From positions 186,001-250,000 of the forward strand of contig NZ_PREZ01000004.1 of NCBI RefSeq assembly GCF_002926065.1: a DNA stretch of 64,000 nt, in the 5' to 3' direction. Shown here piece by piece: positions 48,770-59,200 of the stretch; position 1 is the stretch's first letter, and every line of letters begins with the position of its first letter. The stretch is from Jeotgalibacillus proteolyticus. Its GTDB lineage: Bacteria > Bacillota > Bacilli > Bacillales > Jeotgalibacillaceae. Both the position numbers and the translations under genes were made by a program. The notes beneath the pieces are model-generated. The model saw only the letters and a list, made by a program, of their open reading frames with translations. It did not search any database and was not told where the DNA came from.

Positions 48770-49705
48770 TTAAATATCGTCATGTTCCCCGTCAACAATT
48801 ACATCCGCAAGTCGGTTTGAAAATTGCTCAGCAGCGTTAACACCCATCCGTTTTAAACGGAAGTTCATAGCTGCCACCTCAATAATAACTGCCAGGTTAC
48901 GCCCGGGGCGTACAGGCAATGTGATTTTTGTGATTTCTGTATCGATAATTTTCATCTTTTCTTCATCAAGACCTAAACGGTCATACTGCTTTGACTTATC
49001 CCAGATCTCAAGGTCGATTACCAGAGTCAGGCGTTTATTGCTGCGAACTGCCCCTGCACCGAACAGCGTCATCACATTAATGATGCCGAGTCCTCTGATT
49101 TCCAGAAGATGCTCAATTAATTCAGGAGAGGTTCCAATTAACGTATCAGTATCTTCCTGACGGATCTCAACACTGTCATCAGCTACTAGCCGGTGGCCGC
49201 GCTTAACCAGTTCAAGTGCAGTTTCACTTTTACCGACTCCGCTTTTCCCTGTAATCAGTACCCCAACCCCATAAATATCAACTAAAACACCATGAAGGGC
49301 TGTAGATGGAGCAAGCTTGCTCTCCAAAAAATTGGTCAGACGGCTTGAAAAACGAGTTGTTTTTACAGGCGTCCTCATAACAGGAACCTGGGTGCGGCGC
49401 GAAGCTTCTATTAACTCAGGGGGTACATCGCTATCCCGTGACAGGATAATACCTGGTGTGTTATCTGTACAGAGCTGAGCCATCCGGTCTTCTTTCTCAT
49501 GCTTTGAAAGCAGCTCATAAAAAGACATTTCTGTCCGTCCCAAAAGCTGAATACGTTCTGCCGGGTAATAACTGAAATACCCTGCCATTTCAAGACCCGG
49601 CCGGGAAATATCACTCATGGTAATCGGGCGGTGGATCCCCTCTTCCCCACTGACGAGTTCTAGCTTAAATTGATCAATAATATCTTTAGTCGTAACCTTT
49701 GCCAT
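48770..49705 (-). CDS. hprK: HPr kinase/phosphorylase
   Basis: 311 residues. Walker A GKSGVGKS at 153-160, the HprK signature [18 protein letters not shown] and catalytic His in [10 protein letters not shown]. Phosphorylates HPr and Crh on Ser46 for carbon catabolite repression, and removes it again. GGGAGG is 7 bases before the ATG at 49705; five codons further upstream are open but not conserved. First gene of its operon. Confidence 0.97.
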   Translation of the reverse strand: MAKVTTKDIIDQFKLELVSGEEGIHRPITMSDISRPGLEMAGYFSYYPAERIQLLGRTEMSFYELLSKHEKEDRMAQLCTDNTPGIILSRDSDVPPELIEASRRTQVPVMRTPVKTTRFSSRLTNFLESKLAPSTALHGVLVDIYGVGVLITGKSGVGKSETALELVKRGHRLVADDSVEIRQEDTDTLIGTSPELIEHLLEIRGLGIINVMTLFGAGAVRSNKRLTLVIDLEIWDKSKQYDRLGLDEEKMKIIDTEITKITLPVRPGRNLAVIIEVAAMNFRLKRMGVNAAEQFSNRLADVIVDGEHDDI

Positions 49706-49872
49706 GATTAAACCTCCCACAAAAATCCATTATGTAACGGCTAGCTTAATTCCGTACTTTCTATTGTATCACTTTGGAAAATGATTCACTATATGAGATC
49801 GCTGAAAGAATGACACCAGGGTGTCCATTCCCTTTGCTATATGCAATATACATTATAAAAGGGGGAATTTAT

Positions 49873-50565
49873 ATGACATTAATTGCTATTGATGCAGGAC
49901 ATGGGTATGAAACGCCGGGTAAAAGAAGTCCTGATGGCATGCGGGAATATGCGTTTAACAGGGCAGTGGCAGCTGAATGCATAAAACAGCTCGAAAAAGC
50001 CTCTCTCAAAACACTAAAAACTCATCACGATACAATTGATGTATCTTTAAAAAATCGAACGGATAAAGCAAATCAGGCAGGTGCTGATTTTTTCATCTCT
50101 ATTCATGCCAATGCGTTTGGAAACGGAGGCTGGAATGAGGTAAGCGGAATTGAAACGTATATCCATTCAACGAAAGGAAACAATGCCCTTACACTTGCTA
50201 AGCAAATACAGACGTCTCTTATCCAGGGAACCGGACGGAAGGACAGAGGGGTAAAGAAAGAAAATTTCCATGTCCTGAGGGAATCTTCCATGCCGGCTGT
50301 TCTGATCGAATGCGGATTTATGACTAATCGCGAGGAAAAAGCTTTGCTTGCTTCAACCGACTATCGGGTAAAATGCGGAGAATTAATTGCCGGGGCGATC
50401 ATTTCTTACTTTAAAGGATCCGAGGCAACCTCTGCATCTAAAAAAACTGGCAATGCATTGTACCGGGTACAGGCAGGTGCTTTCTCAACCCAGGCAGGCG
50501 CTGCTGTTCTAGCCGCTAAATTAAAGAAAGCTGGATTTGATGCTTTTATTACGGAGTCTAAATAA
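49873..50565 (+). CDS. N-acetylmuramoyl-L-alanine amidase with SPOR domain (CwlC-like)
   Basis: 230 residues from the ATG at 49873 with GGGGG 7-8 bases upstream. Amidase_3 domain: zinc ligands in IDAGHGYETPG, the Glu after it, ISIHANAF and LIECGFMTN. C-terminal SPOR repeat (ALYRVQAGAFSTQAGAAVLAAKLKKAGFDAFI). No signal peptide, like B. subtilis CwlC, which degrades the mother-cell wall late in sporulation. CwlC has two SPOR repeats, this one has one. Could also be a prophage-type lysin, but no holin is near. Confidence 0.88.
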   Translation: MTLIAIDAGHGYETPGKRSPDGMREYAFNRAVAAECIKQLEKASLKTLKTHHDTIDVSLKNRTDKANQAGADFFISIHANAFGNGGWNEVSGIETYIHSTKGNNALTLAKQIQTSLIQGTGRKDRGVKKENFHVLRESSMPAVLIECGFMTNREEKALLASTDYRVKCGELIAGAIISYFKGSEATSASKKTGNALYRVQAGAFSTQAGAAVLAAKLKKAGFDAFITESK

Positions 50566-50575
50566 TGATCAACAA

Positions 50576-50616
50576 AAAACGGGTGCAAAATCAATAAGAT
50601 TTTGCACCCGTTTTTT
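50576..50616 (+). terminator. Terminator after the amidase gene
   Basis: Stem of about 17 bp, AAAACGGGTGCAAAATC with its complement, 4-6 base loop, T run of seven. Works for both converging genes. Confidence 0.9.
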
Positions 50617-50867
50617 TATTCTTCTGCCGTCTCCCCATTTGAAGAAAACCTCATCTTTAACCCTACAGCAATTGCGCCTAATGCGATTAGGGCACCGATA
50701 ATGCCTGTCCCAAAGAAAAAGATATATAGGATCCATTTAAAAAACCCCATCATCTCAACACCAATTATGTAGAAGCCTAAAAATGAAAATAATACACTAA
50801 TACCTAAAAAGGTGGCACCAATGGCGCTTAGTCCAAACCAGGTCGTGCGATTAATAAGTGTTTCCAT
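50616..50867 (-). CDS. Small membrane protein, hypothetical
   Basis: 83 residues with two or three membrane helices (GLSAIGATFLGISVLFSFLGFYIIG, ILYIFFFGTGIIGALIALGAIAVGL) and an acidic end. GAAGGTG is 5 bases before the ATG. No family recognised. Confidence 0.65.
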   Translation of the reverse strand: METLINRTTWFGLSAIGATFLGISVLFSFLGFYIIGVEMMGFFKWILYIFFFGTGIIGALIALGAIAVGLKMRFSSNGETAEE

Positions 50868-50979
50868 GTCTTCACCTTCTTCTTTGTATTTTCCTTAAAT
50901 GCCTTATGTATGTCTATACCATTATGGCCCATTTTAAAAACATATTAGGACATTAAAACTGAACAAGTCAAATTTCGCC

Positions 50980-51216
50980 TTACGAACAGCACGTTACTGC
51001 CTTGACCATATCTCGCTCATCGATTAGAACATCTCCATTTTTATTAATAATAAATTTAATATTTGCGTCTGAGAGTCTTTCAACTGCAGAATCAATTGTT
51101 TCCTGGGAACTGATTGAGGATTGAACCCATACAGCATCATAGGTTTTGGATTTAAACTGACACCCCGCAACGGCTAGTAAAAGGGTTAATATCAAGAACA
51201 CAGCTTTTAGATTCAT
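50980..51216 (-). CDS. Small lipoprotein, hypothetical
   Basis: 78 residues. Signal peptide MNLKAVFLILTLLLAVAGC with lipobox LAVAGC and mature part of about 60 residues ending with a Cys-Cys-Ser. QETIDSAVERLSDANIKFIINKNGDVLI looks like an alpha/beta substrate-like fold. Weak GGGGAAA site upstream. Not recognised. Confidence 0.6.
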   Translation of the reverse strand: MNLKAVFLILTLLLAVAGCQFKSKTYDAVWVQSSISSQETIDSAVERLSDANIKFIINKNGDVLIDERDMVKAVTCCS

Positions 51217-51282
51217 TTTTTAATTTCCCCGTCCCTTTACTTTGCATACATTTTTTCGGTAAATCTCCACTTAAGTATATCA

Positions 51283-51332
51283 AAAATGAAGAGAGTGCAG
51301 ATAAAGTTGGGGGACTTCATCAGCACTCTCTT
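51283..51332 (-). terminator. Probable terminator of yvlB
   Basis: Minus strand AAGAGAGTGC pairs with GCACTCTCTT around 24 bases, followed by CATTTTTG. The long loop lowers confidence. Confidence 0.5.
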
Positions 51333-51382
51333 ATTTGGGTGAAACCGGTCATCATTTTATAGTTTATTCTTATATAACTGAT

Positions 51383-52612
51383 TTATTCCTCTGAATTTGA
51401 CTCAGTGGAATGATCATTTGATTGATATGGTTTTACACTAACTGCACCTGTTTTTGCATCTGCGAATAAATAAAGCTTGGAGCCATCATTTTTCTCACGG
51501 GTAAAATGAAGCTTTCTTTGCATAAGCTCTTCCCGTTCCTCCACATGATCCATTTCCCGGTGGTTAATGTCAAACCGGCCAAAATTAGATTTTAGGGTTC
51601 CATCAAGATTTGCTGCTTCAGGCACAAATATGTTAATGGTACCTGCGAGTGTTTTTGCTTCGATTTTTCTGGCCGAGTTACTGGAGGTTTTACAAATCAC
51701 ATTGCCGTTAAGTGACTGAACGTCCATCTCATCGATTGCACCTTCCACAGAAACTTTGCCGTTAACCGATTCTGCATCGATCAGATCAGCACGGGTATTT
51801 GATACATCAATGCCTCCGTTTGCTGTCTCGAGCTCAGCACGTTCCATGAGCATATTTGAAAGCTCAATTTTTCCGTTCGCTGTTTTTACTTTGAGTTTAT
51901 TCACGTTAGCAGATTCGCCTTGGAATTTCCCATTAAATAAACGAACATCCCAACGGTCATAGCTGTTTCTAGGGACAAAAATAACAGTATCGATCTTAAT
52001 CATCTTGAGGTCGGATAAGAATCGGAGCTTTTTGTACTGAATTGCAAACACAACTGCTTCCTGAAGCTGTTTTCTTGCTTTAATCTCATCCTCAGAACGG
52101 TAGACTTTAACGTCGCATTCTGCTTTTACATAGTTTTCATCCCATGGACGAATTGATACTTTTCCGTTGGCTACACTGATTTCAATATCATGAATATCAT
52201 CAGCATTTTGCACTTCATACGTATGCTTAAACTCTAATGAAGGACCTATATTAAACTCAAGGTCCATACCCTTGACCTTTTCAAACGCATTTTGCACAAA
52301 GTCCATGATCCGATCAGCTGGCTGTCCACCTGGTTTCTTTTTTGAATCTGTCTGGAAAAACTCATCCAAATTAAAAGGAAAATCTTTTTTCCAGGAATGT
52401 GTTTCACCCTGTCCTGACTGATCAGCTGTCTTGTCAGTTGAATGACTGCTTGTTGATTGACTGCTTGTATGAGAATGAGAATGGGTGCTTTCAGACTGAG
52501 AGGCTTTTTGACCCGGTTCCTTCTCTAAAGCTTCCAGCAGCGTTAATGCTTCGGTGGCTGTAATGGTTCCTTTTTCAACCATATTCAAAATTCGCTTGCG
52601 TTCGTTTTCCAT
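51383..52612 (-). CDS. yvlB: DUF4097 beta-helix protein, YvlB-like
   Basis: 409 residues. N-terminal SHOCT-like segment (MENERKRILNMVEKGTITATEALTLLEALE), a Ser/Thr/His-rich linker at about 33-70, then a right-handed beta-helix of short repeats (ANGKVSIRPW, ANGKIELSN, ANGGIDVSN, VNGKVSVEG, LNGNVICKT) typical of DUF4097. YvlB in B. subtilis responds to envelope stress. ATG at 52612 with AAGGAG 13 bases away; the nearer GTG leaves only 1 base. Near uvrA as in B. subtilis. Confidence 0.88.
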   Translation of the reverse strand: MENERKRILNMVEKGTITATEALTLLEALEKEPGQKASQSESTHSHSHTSSQSTSSHSTDKTADQSGQGETHSWKKDFPFNLDEFFQTDSKKKPGGQPADRIMDFVQNAFEKVKGMDLEFNIGPSLEFKHTYEVQNADDIHDIEISVANGKVSIRPWDENYVKAECDVKVYRSEDEIKARKQLQEAVVFAIQYKKLRFLSDLKMIKIDTVIFVPRNSYDRWDVRLFNGKFQGESANVNKLKVKTANGKIELSNMLMERAELETANGGIDVSNTRADLIDAESVNGKVSVEGAIDEMDVQSLNGNVICKTSSNSARKIEAKTLAGTINIFVPEAANLDGTLKSNFGRFDINHREMDHVEEREELMQRKLHFTREKNDGSKLYLFADAKTGAVSVKPYQSNDHSTESNSEE

Positions 52613-52829
52613 TATATTTGACACGCTCCTTCTATCGAAATAGTTATTTCAATTCTTTTGAACGTTCTTAAAAGGTAATACGGGGAAAAACTTAAAAAGT
52701 TTCACGCGGGAGTATTATCCCCGTTTTTTTCACTTTCCTTACACTGTTATCTATAGCATATCAGACAGCAGAAAAAATAACCCGGTCTGGAGGCTGAGAA
52801 AAAAAGGCACCAGAGATGTATCCTTATCA

Positions 52830-52894
52830 AAATAAAAAGGACTGATTGACTCCTGCTTATATGCATCCCTCTGCTAAGCCGTCCAATCAGTCCT
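52830..52894 (-). terminator. Terminator of uvrBA
   Basis: Minus strand AGGACTGATTGGAC pairs with GTCAATCAGTCCT (one bulge), then TTTTTATTTT. Loop is long, about 30 bases. Confidence 0.7.
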
Positions 52895-52910
52895 GTAAGT
52901 TTTGTCTAAA

Positions 52911-55790
52911 CTATGATGTTACCGGCTCTCCGGTGCGTTCAGCCATACGCTCAGCCATTCTTTTTCTTTCACGCTCAAGAACCGGGCCTAAATACTTCCC
53001 AGTATATGATTCACTTACTTTAACAATGTCTTCAGGCTTACCGGTAGCAACGATCGTGCCTCCACGGTCTCCGCCTTCAGGGCCAAGGTCAATAATCCAG
53101 TCGGATGCTTTAATAACATCAAGATTATGCTCTATCACAAGAACTGTATCTCCATTATCGACGATCCGCTGCAAGACCTCAAGCAGGCGGGAAATATCAT
53201 CCACGTGCAGACCTGTTGTCGGCTCATCAAGGATATAAAGCGATCTTCCTGTAGACCGGCGGTGAAGCTCAGATGCAAGCTTAACCCGCTGCGCTTCCCC
53301 TCCAGATAAGGTTGTAGCCGGCTGTCCTAAACGGATATAACCAAGCCCGACATCTACAATGGTTTGAAGCTTTCGGCTGATTTTTGGAATGTTCTCAAAG
53401 AAGGACAATCCGTCCTCCACTGTCATTTCGAGTACATCTGAAATATTTTTGCCTTTATATTTTACTTCAAGCGTCTCACGATTATAGCGTTTACCATGGC
53501 AAACTTCACATGGCACATACACATCAGGCAGGAAATGCATTTCAATTTTAATGATGCCGTCTCCTCTGCATGCCTCACAACGACCGCCTTTTACATTGAA
53601 GCTGAAGCGTCCTTTTTTGTAGCCGCGTACCTTTGCTTCATTGGTTGTCGCGTAGACATCCCGAATGTCGTCAAATACCCCGGTATACGTAGCAGGGTTT
53701 GATCTTGGCGTCCGTCCGATTGGAGATTGATCAATATCAATTACCTTCTCTAATTGATCAATTCCTTTAATCGACTTGTGTGCTCCGGGCTTTACTTTGG
53801 ATTTATGGAGCTGCTGAGCAAGAGACTTATGCAAAATGCTGTTGATTAACGTGCTTTTTCCTGATCCGGACACCCCTGTAACGGAGGTAAATACACCCAG
53901 CGGTACATTAACTTTTATATTTTGCAGGTTATTTTCACTTGCTCCAGTAATTTCAAGCTTCCTCCCATCTCCCTTTCTTCTTTCATGAGGAAGAGGAATG
54001 AATTTTTTACCGGACAAATACTGCCCTGTAAGAGAATTTTTATTTTTCATAACCTGTTTCGGTGTACCTGCAGCAACGATTTCGCCTCCATGCACACCTG
54101 CGCCCGGTCCCACGTCAATTAAATAATCAGCAGCCATCATGGTATCTTCATCATGCTCTACGACAATCAATGTATTTCCAATATCACGCATGTTTTTTAA
54201 TGTGCCGATTAACCGGTCATTGTCGCGCTGGTGCAGACCAATTGAAGGCTCATCTAGAATGTACAACACTCCCGAAAGCTGAGAGCCGATTTGTGTTGCA
54301 AGTCTGATACGCTGCGCTTCTCCCCCCGACAATGTTCCTGCTGCACGGCTTAGGGTTAAATAATCCAGTCCTACATTTATAAGGAAGGACAGACGTTCGT
54401 TGATTTCTCTTAAAATCAGCTTCGCAATCTGGGTTTCCTTTTCCGTTAAGGTAAGGTCCTCAAAGAACTGTCTTGCTTCCTCGATTGAATAGGCCGTTAC
54501 TTCTCCAATATGGTGTGAGCTCACTTTTACTGCTAGACTTTCCTTTTTCAGGCGGTGCCCCTTACAGGTCGGGCAGTTTTGCTTGCCCATGTATTTTTGC
54601 ATCTGCTCACGGATATATTCAGAGCTTGTTTCACGGAAGCGGCGCTCTACATTGCTCAGTACCCCTTCAAACTGAATATTATTTTCCCGCACCTGTCCAA
54701 AATCATTGCGGTAACGGAAATGAATACGATCTTTGCCGGAGCCATAAAGAATTTTATCCATCTGCTTCTTAGGAATATCCTTAACCGGCTTATTCATATC
54801 GATCTTATAATGCTTGCACACCGCTTCAAGCATGGATGGATAATATTGAGAGCTTGTAGGCTCCCACGGGGCAATGGCATGCTCCTTTAATGTACGGGTC
54901 CGGTCCGGAATAACCAGATCCAGATCCACCTCAAGCTTTGATCCCAGTCCGTCACACTCGCCGCAGGCGCCGAATGGAGAATTAAAGGAAAAAATCCGCG
55001 GTTCAAGCTCATCTATCGAAAATCCGCAAATCGGGCAGGCGTGATGCTCATTAAATTTAATTTCCTCATGCTCCATTACATCAACAATGACGTTTCCTTC
55101 AGCTAACCGAAGTGCACTTTCAAGCGAATCGGCCAGACGGGATTCCGCACCTTCTTTCACAACAACGCGGTCAACGACTACTTCAATGGAATGTTTTTTG
55201 TTTTTATCTAATGTGACCTCGTCACCAATATCCATCATTTCTCCATTAACTCTGATGCGGACATAGCCTTGTTTTTTTATATCTTCGATGACTTTTGCAT
55301 GCGTGCCTTTTCTCCCTGAAACGACAGGGGCTAAAACCTGCAGCCGTGTCCGTTCCGGATATTCAAAAATCCTGTCTACCATCTGTTCAATGGTTTGCGA
55401 TGTGATTTCAATGCCGTGCTCAGGACAAACCGGTCTACCTACACGCGCATACAACAGTCGCAGATAATCATAAATTTCTGTAACCGTTCCAACTGTTGAA
55501 CGGGGGTTTTTGCTGGTCGTTTTCTGGTCAATGGAAATAGCAGGCGACAGACCCTCAATGGCATCAACATCCGGCTTATCCATCTGTCCAAGAAATTGAC
55601 GGGCATAAGCCGATAGTGATTCAACATACCGGCGCTGCCCTTCTGCATAAATTGTGTCAAAAGCAAGGGATGATTTCCCTGATCCTGAGAGGCCGGTCAT
55701 CACTACTAGCTTATCCCGTGGAATGGTTACATCTATATTTTTTAAATTATGGGCTCTTGCGCCCTGAATAATTATTTGATCTTTTGCCAT
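52911..55790 (-). CDS. uvrA: Excinuclease ABC subunit A
   Basis: 959 residues. Two ABC ATPase halves, each with Walker A ([20 protein letters not shown] at 32-ish; [11 protein letters not shown] at 641-ish) and signature (LSGGEAQRI / LSGGEAQRV), and zinc fingers [14 protein letters not shown] and [14 protein letters not shown]. Damage recognition in nucleotide excision repair. Starts 6 bases after the uvrB stop. Confidence 0.98.
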   Translation of the reverse strand: MAKDQIIIQGARAHNLKNIDVTIPRDKLVVMTGLSGSGKSSLAFDTIYAEGQRRYVESLSAYARQFLGQMDKPDVDAIEGLSPAISIDQKTTSKNPRSTVGTVTEIYDYLRLLYARVGRPVCPEHGIEITSQTIEQMVDRIFEYPERTRLQVLAPVVSGRKGTHAKVIEDIKKQGYVRIRVNGEMMDIGDEVTLDKNKKHSIEVVVDRVVVKEGAESRLADSLESALRLAEGNVIVDVMEHEEIKFNEHHACPICGFSIDELEPRIFSFNSPFGACGECDGLGSKLEVDLDLVIPDRTRTLKEHAIAPWEPTSSQYYPSMLEAVCKHYKIDMNKPVKDIPKKQMDKILYGSGKDRIHFRYRNDFGQVRENNIQFEGVLSNVERRFRETSSEYIREQMQKYMGKQNCPTCKGHRLKKESLAVKVSSHHIGEVTAYSIEEARQFFEDLTLTEKETQIAKLILREINERLSFLINVGLDYLTLSRAAGTLSGGEAQRIRLATQIGSQLSGVLYILDEPSIGLHQRDNDRLIGTLKNMRDIGNTLIVVEHDEDTMMAADYLIDVGPGAGVHGGEIVAAGTPKQVMKNKNSLTGQYLSGKKFIPLPHERRKGDGRKLEITGASENNLQNIKVNVPLGVFTSVTGVSGSGKSTLINSILHKSLAQQLHKSKVKPGAHKSIKGIDQLEKVIDIDQSPIGRTPRSNPATYTGVFDDIRDVYATTNEAKVRGYKKGRFSFNVKGGRCEACRGDGIIKIEMHFLPDVYVPCEVCHGKRYNRETLEVKYKGKNISDVLEMTVEDGLSFFENIPKISRKLQTIVDVGLGYIRLGQPATTLSGGEAQRVKLASELHRRSTGRSLYILDEPTTGLHVDDISRLLEVLQRIVDNGDTVLVIEHNLDVIKASDWIIDLGPEGGDRGGTIVATGKPEDIVKVSESYTGKYLGPVLERERKRMAERMAERTGEPVTS

Positions 55791-55796
55791 AAAAGG

Positions 55797-57779
55797 TCAT
55801 CCTTCCGCTTTTAACTCTAACACCAAATCACGAAGCTCTGCAGCTCGTTCAAAGTCTAATGCACGGGCAGCTTCCTTCATCTCAATTTCCATTGATTCAA
55901 TCACTTTAGCCCGTTCCTGTTTAGACAGCTTCTTCATTTTTGATGCCGGTGATACATACTCTTCTGTATCTTCTGCTGCATGTGTGGCGCGAATAACATC
56001 CCGTATTTTTTTATCGATGGTTACAGGTGTTATGTGATGCTCTTCATTATAGGCAATCTGCTTTTCACGTCTTCGTGCGGTTTCATCAAGTGCACGCTGC
56101 ATAGAATCGGTAATTTTGTTAGCATACATAATAACATGGCCGTTTGAATTACGGGCTGCACGTCCAATTGTTTGTATCAATGCACGGTCAGAACGTAAAA
56201 AGCCTTCTTTATCAGCATCCAGAATGGTAATGAGAGAAACCTCCGGAATATCAAGTCCCTCTCTTAAAAGGTTGATTCCAACGAGTACATCATATTTACC
56301 AAGACGCAGATCCCGAATAATTTCGATCCGCTCAAGTGTTTTAATTTCAGAATGCAGGTATTGAACCTTAATGCCGATTTCCTTCAGATAATCGGTTAAA
56401 TCCTCAGACATTTTCTTGGTCAGTGTGGTAATAAGTGTCCGTTCGTTTCGTTTAATCCGGTCCTGAACTTCTCCAAGCAGATCATCAATCTGTCCTTCAA
56501 TCGGACGAACCTCAATGGTCGGATCAAGCAATCCTGTCGGCCGGATAATCTGCTCGACCATTTCAGGGGTATGCTCCAGCTCATACGGACCGGGGGTTGC
56601 GGAAACAAAAACAGCCTGATTTACATGCTGTTCAAATTCATCAAATTTTAACGGGCGGTTATCAAGAGCAGATGGCAATCTGAAGCCATGATCCACCAGC
56701 ACTTTTTTCCGCGCCTGGTCCCCGTTATACATTCCGCGCACCTGCGGCAATGTAACGTGGGATTCATCGACAACAAGCAGAAAATCCTTTGGAAAATAGT
56801 CAATCAGGGTATACGGTGTGGCACCCGCTTCCCGCAATGTCAGGTGTCTTGAGTAGTTTTCAATGCCTGAACAAAAACCCATTTCATTCATCATTTCGAG
56901 GTCATAGCGTGTCCGCTGTTCGAGACGCTGTGCTTCTAAAAGTTTATCTTCTTCTCTCAGCACCTTTAGCTGTTCTTCTAATTCAACCTCAATATTTGCA
57001 ATGGCTTTTTTCATTTTTTCTTCCCTTGTTACGAAGTGGGAAGCCGGAAAGATTGCGACATGATCCCGGTCTCCGAGAATTTCACCGGTAAGTGCATCCA
57101 CCATGCGGATCCGGTCAATTTCATCCCCAAAAAACTCAACCCGTATACAGTGCTCATCATTTTTGGCCGGGAAAATCTCAACCACATCTCCTCTTACACG
57201 GAACGTCCCTCGTGTAAAGGCAATATCATTTCTTTCATATTGTATATCTACCATTTTACGCAGCAGTTGATTTCGTTCGATTTCCATTCCCTGGCGGATC
57301 GAAACAACGAGCTCACTATACTCTTCCGGTGAACCTAGACCATAGATGCATGATACGCTGGCAATAATGATGACATCATCCCGCTCAAAAAGTGATGATG
57401 TTGCAGAGTGTCGAAGCTTATCAATCTCATCATTAATACTGGCATCCTTTTCTATAAATGTATCTGTCTGCGGCACGTATGCTTCCGGCTGATAGTAATC
57501 ATAATAGCTGACAAAATACTCAACTGCGTTATTTGGAAAAAACTCTTTAAACTCACTGTACAGCTGACCAGCAAGTGTTTTATTATGTGCGATGACAAGG
57601 GTAGGCTTTTTCACTTCCTGAATGACATTCGAGATGGTAAAGGTTTTACCTGTCCCTGTGGCCCCAAGCAGCGTTTGATGTTTTTTGCCTTCTTTTATAC
57701 CTTGTACGATTTTCTTAATTGCCGCAGGCTGATCGCCTCCCGGCTGGTAATGCGACTGAAGATCAAACTCTTGCACCAT
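55797..57779 (-). CDS. uvrB: Excinuclease ABC subunit B
   Basis: 660 residues. Walker [13 protein letters not shown], the beta-hairpin [12 protein letters not shown], helicase motifs [13 protein letters not shown] and QTIGRAARN, and C-terminal UVR domain for UvrC ([22 protein letters not shown]). GGGAGG is 7 bases before the ATG at 57779; the open frame extends 7 codons upstream. Order uvrB-uvrA as in Bacillus. Confidence 0.98.
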   Translation of the reverse strand: MVQEFDLQSHYQPGGDQPAAIKKIVQGIKEGKKHQTLLGATGTGKTFTISNVIQEVKKPTLVIAHNKTLAGQLYSEFKEFFPNNAVEYFVSYYDYYQPEAYVPQTDTFIEKDASINDEIDKLRHSATSSLFERDDVIIIASVSCIYGLGSPEEYSELVVSIRQGMEIERNQLLRKMVDIQYERNDIAFTRGTFRVRGDVVEIFPAKNDEHCIRVEFFGDEIDRIRMVDALTGEILGDRDHVAIFPASHFVTREEKMKKAIANIEVELEEQLKVLREEDKLLEAQRLEQRTRYDLEMMNEMGFCSGIENYSRHLTLREAGATPYTLIDYFPKDFLLVVDESHVTLPQVRGMYNGDQARKKVLVDHGFRLPSALDNRPLKFDEFEQHVNQAVFVSATPGPYELEHTPEMVEQIIRPTGLLDPTIEVRPIEGQIDDLLGEVQDRIKRNERTLITTLTKKMSEDLTDYLKEIGIKVQYLHSEIKTLERIEIIRDLRLGKYDVLVGINLLREGLDIPEVSLITILDADKEGFLRSDRALIQTIGRAARNSNGHVIMYANKITDSMQRALDETARRREKQIAYNEEHHITPVTIDKKIRDVIRATHAAEDTEEYVSPASKMKKLSKQERAKVIESMEIEMKEAARALDFERAAELRDLVLELKAEG

Positions 57780-58029
57780 GAATATGCCTCCCTTTCTCAT
57801 CCCTATCCTTCTTCTATATTATTCATACCCTTTATCCTAGAATGAAACAGGGTTAAACGTCAAAATAATCGACTTAAACAAAATCTCATTCAATTTTACC
57901 ACAAGGCATTCATGAAAAGAAAGAAAAAGAGAACGTATATTCGCATGTATTTTCTGGATGTTCCGGAATGGAAAACGACTTCGGTTTCATGAATGAGGAA
58001 AAATGGCTGAAGAAGTTTATTTTATACAT

Positions 58030-58057
58030 AAAAAAACACGGCGTCAGGAAACGCCGC
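58030..58057 (-). terminator. Terminator of csbA
   Basis: Minus strand GCGGCGT pairs with ACGCCGT around 5 bases, followed by GTTTTTTT; it overlaps the last codons of csbA. Confidence 0.8.
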
Positions 58058-58289
58058 GCATGCTATCGCTATGCTGTTTCATGTATCGGTTTGCAAACCA
58101 CAGCCCTACGGTGAGGGAGGCTGCATCCACGATTATTATAAGCCAGCTCCCTACATAGCCTTTGTAGGATGAAGCTGCAATAAGGGCAATGGTCAGAATC
58201 ATGGCAATGGTCCGGCTGTAAGTGACACGTGTAAAAAGAATAACTAGAAGGGCAGGAGCAAATATAGCCATTAGCAGTTTGGTCCCCAT
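58044..58289 (-). CDS. csbA: CsbA family membrane protein
   Basis: 81 residues, two or three membrane helices. LLVILFTRVTYSRTIAMILTIALIAASSYKGYVGSWLIIIVDAASLTVGL matches CsbA, a sigma-B-controlled protein of unknown function upstream of uvrB in B. subtilis. GAGGTGG is 6 bases before the ATG. Same position relative to uvrB here. No sigma-B promoter was confirmed by eye. Confidence 0.85.
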   Translation of the reverse strand: MGTKLLMAIFAPALLVILFTRVTYSRTIAMILTIALIAASSYKGYVGSWLIIIVDAASLTVGLWFANRYMKQHSDSMRGVS

Positions 58290-58327
58290 TTTAATCCACC
58301 TCGATCCATGCTTTCATCTTACGACTT

Positions 58328-58966
58328 TCAGTCTCCATCTGCAATAAGGTTCTGGGTAATTTTGTTTAATTCACTATGAGGAATGAATTTTTCGGAGAGC
58401 ATATCAGGAAGAACTTCATTTAAAAAGAACTGTACAGAGTTCATGTTACTGAACTTCATAATCGTAGTCAGAGCTTCCTGGTAGATTTCAAGGAAAATGG
58501 GCTCAGGGTTTCCTTTTTGAATCTCACCAAAAGATTCATAAAGCAAATCGATTTTATCTGCAACAGATAAAACATTCCCTTCAAGCGTATCATCTTTACC
58601 CTCTTTAAATCTTTCTAAGTAAACGTCCTGAAATGCAGCCGGAAATTCCTGGGTGACAAATTTATGAGCCATCTCTTCTTCAACCTCGCTGAATAAGCGG
58701 TTAAGCTCAGACGAAGCATATTTTACAGGTGTTTTAATATCTCCTGTAAAAATTTCCGGATAGTCATGGTTTAACGCTTTTTCATAAAGTGATTTCCAAT
58801 CCACCTTTTTTCCATGGTATTCCTCAACAGTGCCAAGAAACTGGGCAATTTTCGTTACTTTAAAGGAATGAGCAGCTACCGTATGTTCATGGTATTTGAA
58901 TTTACCAGGACAGCGATATAATTTTTCCATATCAGATAAGCTTTTAAAGTAATGGTGTATTCCCAT
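58328..58966 (-). CDS. YfbR-like HD-domain 5'-deoxynucleotidase
   Basis: 212 residues. HD residues: His in HEHTVAAHS, HD in LNHDYPEIFTGDIKTPVKY, and Asp in LSVADKIDLLYES. The family, with E. coli YfbR, releases phosphate from deoxynucleoside 5'-monophosphates. The substrate here is inferred. Reads leftward just before csbA. Confidence 0.8.
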   Translation of the reverse strand: MGIHHYFKSLSDMEKLYRCPGKFKYHEHTVAAHSFKVTKIAQFLGTVEEYHGKKVDWKSLYEKALNHDYPEIFTGDIKTPVKYASSELNRLFSEVEEEMAHKFVTQEFPAAFQDVYLERFKEGKDDTLEGNVLSVADKIDLLYESFGEIQKGNPEPIFLEIYQEALTTIMKFSNMNSVQFFLNEVLPDMLSEKFIPHSELNKITQNLIADGD

Positions 58967-59143
58967 GAGAATCCTCTCCTGCCTCGATGTAATTTAGCCT
59001 ATCTTAGCACTCCATTGATGTTCGAACAAGTAGGTTATATATTATCTGTGTAAATCATTCATTAACAAAAGCTGATTCTCCTGCACTTAAAACCGCTTCC
59101 TTTTTTGGCGGAATTTTCTGTTTAAAATTAAATCAGCGAAAAA

Positions 59144-59191
59144 AAGAGACTGGCGACAGCCGTTTTAAGCGGCTATCCAACAGTCTCTTTT
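59144..59191. terminator. Terminator of the minJ-like gene
   Basis: AAGAGACTG pairs with CAGTCTCTT, with an inner AGCCG/GCGGCT-type stem; A run on the left and T run on the right, so bidirectional. Confidence 0.8.
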
Positions 59192-59200
59192 TCCTTCAAA

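Noticed and set aside
49790-49872. Sigma-K promoter before the CwlC-like amidase
   Set aside because: CATTATA-like sequences are present, but no pair matched the sigma-K consensus well enough.
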